Origin: Nitrososphaerota archaeon
GTDB lineage: Archaea; Thermoproteota; Nitrososphaeria; Nitrososphaerales; CADDZS01
Direction: 5' to 3'
NCBI GenBank assembly: GCA_027886785.1
Contig: JAPCJV010000058.1
Location: 1 to 8,526 of the forward strand
DNA length: 8,526 nucleotides
The position numbers and the translations under genes are program-made. Below, in pieces: positions 6,446 to 8,526 of this stretch. Within the stretch, counting starts at the first letter, position 1. Every line of letters starts with the position of its first letter. Below the pieces are notes generated by a model. That model made no database searches. It was given only the letters and a program-made list of their open reading frames with translations, and was not told where the DNA came from.

Positions 6446-6509
6446 AAGCTAACTTTAGAGATCTGGGAAATAGTGCCTTAACGAACGCTCGTGACAGTAA
6501 GCTAACTTT
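6446..6509. repeat. Pair of 11-bp direct repeats AAGCTAACTTT
   Basis: AAGCTAACTTT occurs at 6446-6456 and again at 6499-6509, start-to-start spacing 53 bases, in the noncoding stretch upstream of the aquaporin gene. Two shorter repeat pairs interleave with it. Five helical turns is close to 53 bases, so the two copies would lie on one DNA face, as for a regulator pair. The 11-mer is unlikely by chance in about 440 bases, but a single pair is thin evidence. Confidence 0.4.
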
Positions 6510-6603
6510 TGTCGTAATCCAATTCTTGGATTTTCATTGATCACGGAACAAGGAAGAGTCCCGAACGCTCTAGGATTATCGCTGGAGACCTATACATAGT
6601 CTG

Positions 6604-6613
6604 AAAAGAAAAA
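6604..6613 (-). terminator. T-rich terminator of the deoxyhypusine synthase-like gene
   Basis: Read on the minus strand this is TTTTTCTTTT, about 145-154 bases beyond the stop codon. The arms AAAGAAAA (6605-6612) and TTTTCTTT (6619-6626) also form an A/T-rich inverted repeat. A 7-bp stem (TGATCTC at 6636-6642 with GAGATCA at 6651-6657) precedes it in the direction of transcription. U-rich tracts of this kind end archaeal transcripts. A shorter T5 at 6715-6719 lies nearer the gene. Confidence 0.35.
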
Positions 6614-6635
6614 GTACATTTTCTTTATGAAGCAA

Positions 6636-6657
6636 TGATCTCTTTAATTTGAGATCA
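6636..6657. repeat. Inverted repeat, 7-bp arms, 8-base loop
   Basis: TGATCTC at 6636-6642 pairs perfectly with GAGATCA at 6651-6657 around TTTAATTT. As RNA it would be a modest hairpin on either strand. It lies between the deoxyhypusine synthase-like stop and a T-rich tract, which favours a role in 3' end formation over an operator. Confidence 0.4.
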
Positions 6658-6757
6658 AATAGAGAGACTTTCCCTCGCGCGATTCTTCGTATAGGGGCCC
6701 CTGCGTGAGTTCGAAAAATCGATCTTCTGAAGAACGTCAAATAGCTAATTCGGGATT

Positions 6758-7894
6758 TCAAAGCGGTTTTTGTTTTATTTGCTTTAGTTCGTCCCCATTC
6801 CAGACGAAATCCAATCTTTTCCGATCTCTTGTCAATTCTTTAGATTGCAATACGTACCCCGCGATGAGAGGTAAGCCTACCGTGGCCTCAACATAGGCCG
6901 TAGCTCTAGTCGCTTTCTTCGAAACTTTTCCCCACGATTTAGCTTCGTCCAAGGTGCTTCCAGTAAGACCTCCCCAGTGCGGCGCATCTACAGTGACTTG
7001 GAACACGTAGGAGTGACCAGGGGTATAGTCCAGCATTACTGCTGCGTCATTGATGTAATTCTTTGGAACTCCTCCTCCTATGTAAATCGCGCCCGTTTTT
7101 TTCGACTGTAGCACAATCTGGGCAATCTCATAATTATCCTGAATCGTGTCGAGCTGCATCAGTTGCCGCTTTGCTTTCTTGGCTGCTCTATAGAGACCTG
7201 CCAGTCCGATCCCGATCGAGGAGTCTGCGATCGCGGGTACGAAAATGGGTACTCCGACTTTGGCGGCAGTACCTATGATCGAGTGGGGATCCGACATAGC
7301 TTTCAGCCCTAGTTCTCGCATGAATTGCCTTGTCGAATATTTTTTTGGCGGTAGCGACGCGGCGATCTCCGCCACCACGTCATCTGTTTTTACGAAGCCC
7401 ACTTCGTCGACGTAAGCATCGTAAATGCGGTCAATGTATAGATCATGTAGCACCGCATCATCTGCTTTCGGCGTACCCATGTAGTGCTTGTACCCCTGCG
7501 CCTGGTACAGATCTTGGTATACAACAGCCCCAGTAGAGACCAGTGCATCCACGAAACCCGCAGCGACGAGATCTCGGATTACTTTTCTTAACCCTCCTGC
7601 AATTAGGGCGCCTGACAGACCAAGAAAAATCGTCGGCCTGTCCGAGTCCGAAATCATGTTCTCGTATACGCGCGCACACTCGGAAATGGAGCGGCTCTGA
7701 ATACTGGTTCTGGACCAGGCTTCGACAAGATCATGAATGGTACTCGCTTTGCTCAGATCGAGTTGATTCACTGGAATTGAGAGGAGCTCCGCTCTTTCAG
7801 CCTGCACTTTTTTGGAGAGTTTGATCTCTTCGGCCTTGCTTTCAAAATACTTGAATTTCACCTGCGGCTCCTTTTCACCCTGTCTCTCGGTCAT
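6758..7894 (-). CDS. Deoxyhypusine synthase family protein, possible DHS-like paralogue
   Basis: Deoxyhypusine synthase uses NAD and a polyamine to modify a lysine of translation factor aIF5A. From ATG 7894 the protein has 378 residues (numbers below count from this Met). The catalytic lysine is kept in EAKSWGKV as Lys323 (human Lys329), with Trp321 and Glu317 (human Trp327, Glu323). The NAD-fold segments SGALIAGGLRKVI, STGAVVYQDL, ADSSIGIGL and IGGGVPK are present. The polyamine pocket differs: human GGGVVKHH reads GGGVPKNY, replacing His288 by Asn, and Asn292 aligns with Asp. Human Asp316 has no clear counterpart in GGLTGST. This pattern recalls the bacterial DHS-like branch, so the substrate may differ. 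A TTG at 7924 would add ten residues, but its coding sequence would contain a T6 tract (7915-7920), a poor place for a gene following a tRNA, so I prefer ATG 7894. Transcription is on the same strand as the tRNA upstream. No aIF5A gene is in the window. Confidence 0.82.
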   Translation of the reverse strand: MTERQGEKEPQVKFKYFESKAEEIKLSKKVQAERAELLSIPVNQLDLSKASTIHDLVEAWSRTSIQSRSISECARVYENMISDSDRPTIFLGLSGALIAGGLRKVIRDLVAAGFVDALVSTGAVVYQDLYQAQGYKHYMGTPKADDAVLHDLYIDRIYDAYVDEVGFVKTDDVVAEIAASLPPKKYSTRQFMRELGLKAMSDPHSIIGTAAKVGVPIFVPAIADSSIGIGLAGLYRAAKKAKRQLMQLDTIQDNYEIAQIVLQSKKTGAIYIGGGVPKNYINDAAVMLDYTPGHSYVFQVTVDAPHWGGLTGSTLDEAKSWGKVSKKATRATAYVEATVGLPLIAGYVLQSKELTRDRKRLDFVWNGDELKQIKQKPL

Positions 7895-7914
7895 GGAAGA
7901 GTACACTTTTCCGA

Positions 7915-7962
7915 AAAAACCCAATACGCTAAAAAACCAATCTGGAAATTAGTTTGAAAAAA
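7915..7962 (-). terminator. Three T6 tracts ending the tRNA-Asn transcript
   Basis: Read on the minus strand, T6 runs occur at 7957-7962, 7931-7936 and 7915-7920. The first lies one base past the encoded CCA end of the tRNA, the classical archaeal tRNA terminator position. Three tracts in 48 bases would shield the downstream gene from tRNA transcription and argue for its start at 7894 rather than 7924. Confidence 0.55.
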
Positions 7963-7963
7963 G

Positions 7964-8064
7964 TGGCGCCGCCGGAAGGACTTGGACCTTCGACCAACGG
8001 ATTAACAGTCCGCTGCTATTGGCGCTTGAATTGGTTCTTTTCTACCAGGCTGAGCTACGGCGGC
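7964..8064 (-). tRNA. tRNA-Asn (GTT) with a non-canonical D-arm intron
   Basis: After removing 24 bases (8018-8041) the gene folds into a complete tRNA. The acceptor GCCGCCG (8064-8058) pairs all seven bases with CGGCGGC (7974-7968). The discriminator is G (7967) and CCA is encoded (7966-7964). The D stem GCTC (10-13) pairs with GAGC (22-25), which exists only after splicing. The anticodon stem pairs GCGGA with TCCGT around loop CTGTTAA, anticodon GTT at 8006-8004. The T stem GAAGG/CCTTC is perfect. Exon 1 is 8064-8042 and exon 2 is 8017-7964; the intron lies between positions 22 and 23, not at the usual 37/38. The T loop reads TCCAAGT, with C at position 55 where U is nearly universal. The gene is followed directly by a T6 terminator. 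Splicing would need the archaeal tRNA endonuclease. Confidence 0.92.
8018..8041 (-). other. 24-nt tRNA intron between positions 22 and 23
   Basis: Around the junctions, exon bases UGGU can pair with intron bases GCCA (U-G wobble, then G-C, G-C, U-A), forming a 4-bp central helix. It is flanked by 3-nt bulges AGA and AUA. Cutting each bulge after its second base, the standard rule for bulge-helix-bulge motifs, gives exactly the junction GGUAG|AGC that restores the D stem. The outer helix is poor, so this is a relaxed motif. The intron begins AAAAG and ends CCAAT. Confidence 0.8.
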
Positions 8065-8086
8065 AGGTCAGTTAGAGTTTCAACTC

Positions 8087-8100
8087 GGTTTTTTGATTAT
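8087..8100 (-). promoter_or_regulatory. Possible promoter element of tRNA-Asn
   Basis: Read on the minus strand, ATAATCAAAAAACC lies 23-36 bases before the mature 5' end at 8064, where an archaeal TATA box would be expected. It is only A/T-rich, not a good consensus, so this is a placement rather than a recognised motif. Confidence 0.25.
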
Positions 8101-8201
8101 GACATGATAAGGCTAACGCTGAGAAAGAATTCCATTGAGTGGAAGTGAGCAGCGCCTGATGTTTTAGCGCGAGATTTTTTCTTGCCTGAAACAATTGGTC
8201 A

Positions 8202-8220
8202 CAAAGGAGAGAAAGAGAAG
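8202..8220 (-). terminator. Pyrimidine-rich tract after the right-edge gene
   Basis: Directly after the stop codon on the minus strand comes a run reading CTTCTCTTTCTCTCCTTT. It has U-rich character without a hairpin, as archaeal terminators often do. The T content is moderate, so this is tentative. The remaining 8065-8201 holds no further gene that I can support. Confidence 0.25.
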
Positions 8221-8223
8221 AAA

Positions 8224-8526
8224 TTAGTTCTGATTTCCCGCGTTCCGGAGAACCCTCGTATCGGGAAAGTCCTGTTCCAGCATGCTTGAGAGCCTCTCGT
8301 GGACATCGAGATAGTCTGTCCCTTTGGGAGTGGTTTGATAAATTATCGTGTCAGTTCCGGTGACTCTCTTGACTTCTAGAAGGTCGGAGTTAATCAACTT
8401 CTGGATGTAGTCTCTCGCCTCGGAAAGCGTGAGTTTTGCAGAATTCATAAGAGTGACCTTTAGGGCGCCCGGCTTTGAGACGGTCAAGATCTTCCGGACG
8501 ACGTCTAGGTTACCCAGGTCTGAATC
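8224..8526 (-). CDS. Winged-helix-like DNA-binding protein, C-terminal part
   Basis: One hundred residues up to the right edge; the frame is open beyond 8526, so the N-terminus is outside the window and a TTG at 8487 is internal. The visible part looks like an archaeal winged helix: DSDLGNLDVVRKILTVSKPGALKVTLMNSAKLTLSE is a first helix plus the loop, SEARDYIQKLINSDLLEVKRV is the recognition helix and following strand, and TIIYQTTPKGTDYLDVHERL is the wing and C-terminal helix. The T.KG..YL wing-to-helix step is common in archaeal one-domain regulators of the COG3432 type. It ends in a short polar tail (RVLRNAGNQN). This suggests a transcriptional regulator, but the target is unknown and the recognition is by general pattern, not a named family match. 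It lies upstream of tRNA-Asn on the same strand, separated by 159 bases. Confidence 0.7.
   Translation of the reverse strand, partial: DSDLGNLDVVRKILTVSKPGALKVTLMNSAKLTLSEARDYIQKLINSDLLEVKRVTGTDTIIYQTTPKGTDYLDVHERLSSMLEQDFPDTRVLRNAGNQN

Larger units (their letters stand above)
6317..6757. other. Intergenic region of about 440 bases with no convincing gene
   Basis: I see no supported protein gene on either strand; the short open frames have low-complexity, unstructured translations and no start context. It must hold the aquaporin promoter (an A/T-rich CTTAAGAATA, read on the minus strand, at 6347-6356) and the 3' end of the deoxyhypusine synthase-like transcript. It also contains the direct repeats at 6446-6509, CGAACGCTC repeated at 6482 and 6562, TCACGGAA repeated at 6427 and 6541, an inverted repeat with 7-bp arms at 6636-6657 and the palindrome GGGGCCCC at 6694-6701. 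A non-coding RNA is possible, but no C/D or H/ACA box set could be assembled. Confidence 0.6.

Noticed and set aside
6358..6540. 60-residue plus-strand open frame beginning with GTG
   Set aside because: No ribosome site, no promoter spacing and no domain-like pattern; it lies over the direct repeats and reads like random translation of noncoding DNA.
6705..6760. tRNA-like fragment suggested by GAGTTCGAAAA
   Set aside because: Only a T-loop-like string; no T stem, acceptor stem or anticodon arm can be formed around it.
6576..6761. 61-residue minus-strand open frame beyond the deoxyhypusine synthase-like stop
   Set aside because: It contains the T-rich tract and hairpin and its translation is basic and unstructured; more likely the 3' untranslated region.
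7954..8148. 64-residue plus-strand open frame
   Set aside because: It runs antisense through tRNA-Asn and is explained fully by the tRNA gene.
8104..8158. C/D-box small RNA candidate (ATGATAA box, two CTGA boxes)
   Set aside because: The guide between the first box and CTGA is only 8 bases, the second C' box is poor, and no target was apparent.
1..8526. Mobile element, CRISPR array, toxin-antitoxin or defence system
   Set aside because: No transposase, integrase, repeat-spacer pattern or defence-type domain was seen on either strand; gene content is housekeeping throughout.

Overview
The window looks archaeal. It carries a Cdc48/VAT-type AAA+ ATPase, flap endonuclease FEN1, elongation factor aEF-1beta with its usual zinc-ribbon partner, a deoxyhypusine synthase family protein, a geranylgeranyl reductase and a tRNA gene with a BHB-like intron. 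Several genes have TATA-like boxes about 25-30 bases before an ATG and no Shine-Dalgarno sequence, which fits leaderless archaeal transcription. The protein sequences feel closest to Thermoproteota, probably the Nitrososphaeria (Thaumarchaeota) side, but this is inference from sequence style. No lineage marker such as an ammonia oxidation gene is present.

Left part (1-1240, + strand). The window opens inside a geranylgeranyl reductase gene (archaeal lipid saturation). A two-gene translation operon follows: a 61-residue zinc-ribbon protein and aEF-1beta, which begins with TTG behind a good AGGAG site. The zinc-ribbon protein has lost one of its eight expected zinc-binding cysteines.

Middle part (1316-5645, + strand). 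A complete Cdc48 ATPase with N domain and two intact AAA modules is followed by a small winged-helix-like protein, then FEN1, then protein-L-isoaspartate methyltransferase (PCMT). A hairpin and T-run behind cdc48 overlaps the likely promoter of the small protein. FEN1 and PCMT are three bases apart and probably one transcript.

Right part (5642-8526, - strand). A TIP-like aquaporin ends tail-to-tail with PCMT, their stop codons overlapping. After about 440 bases without a convincing gene come a deoxyhypusine synthase-like gene, a tRNA-Asn(GTT) gene interrupted by a 24-nt intron in the D arm, and the C-terminal part of a wHTH-like protein running off the window.

I did not find a mobile element, CRISPR array, defence system or other clearly new multi-gene system. 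The strongest unusual signals are the non-canonical D-arm intron in tRNA-Asn, the altered polyamine pocket of the deoxyhypusine synthase-like enzyme, and the incomplete zinc ribbon next to aEF-1beta.
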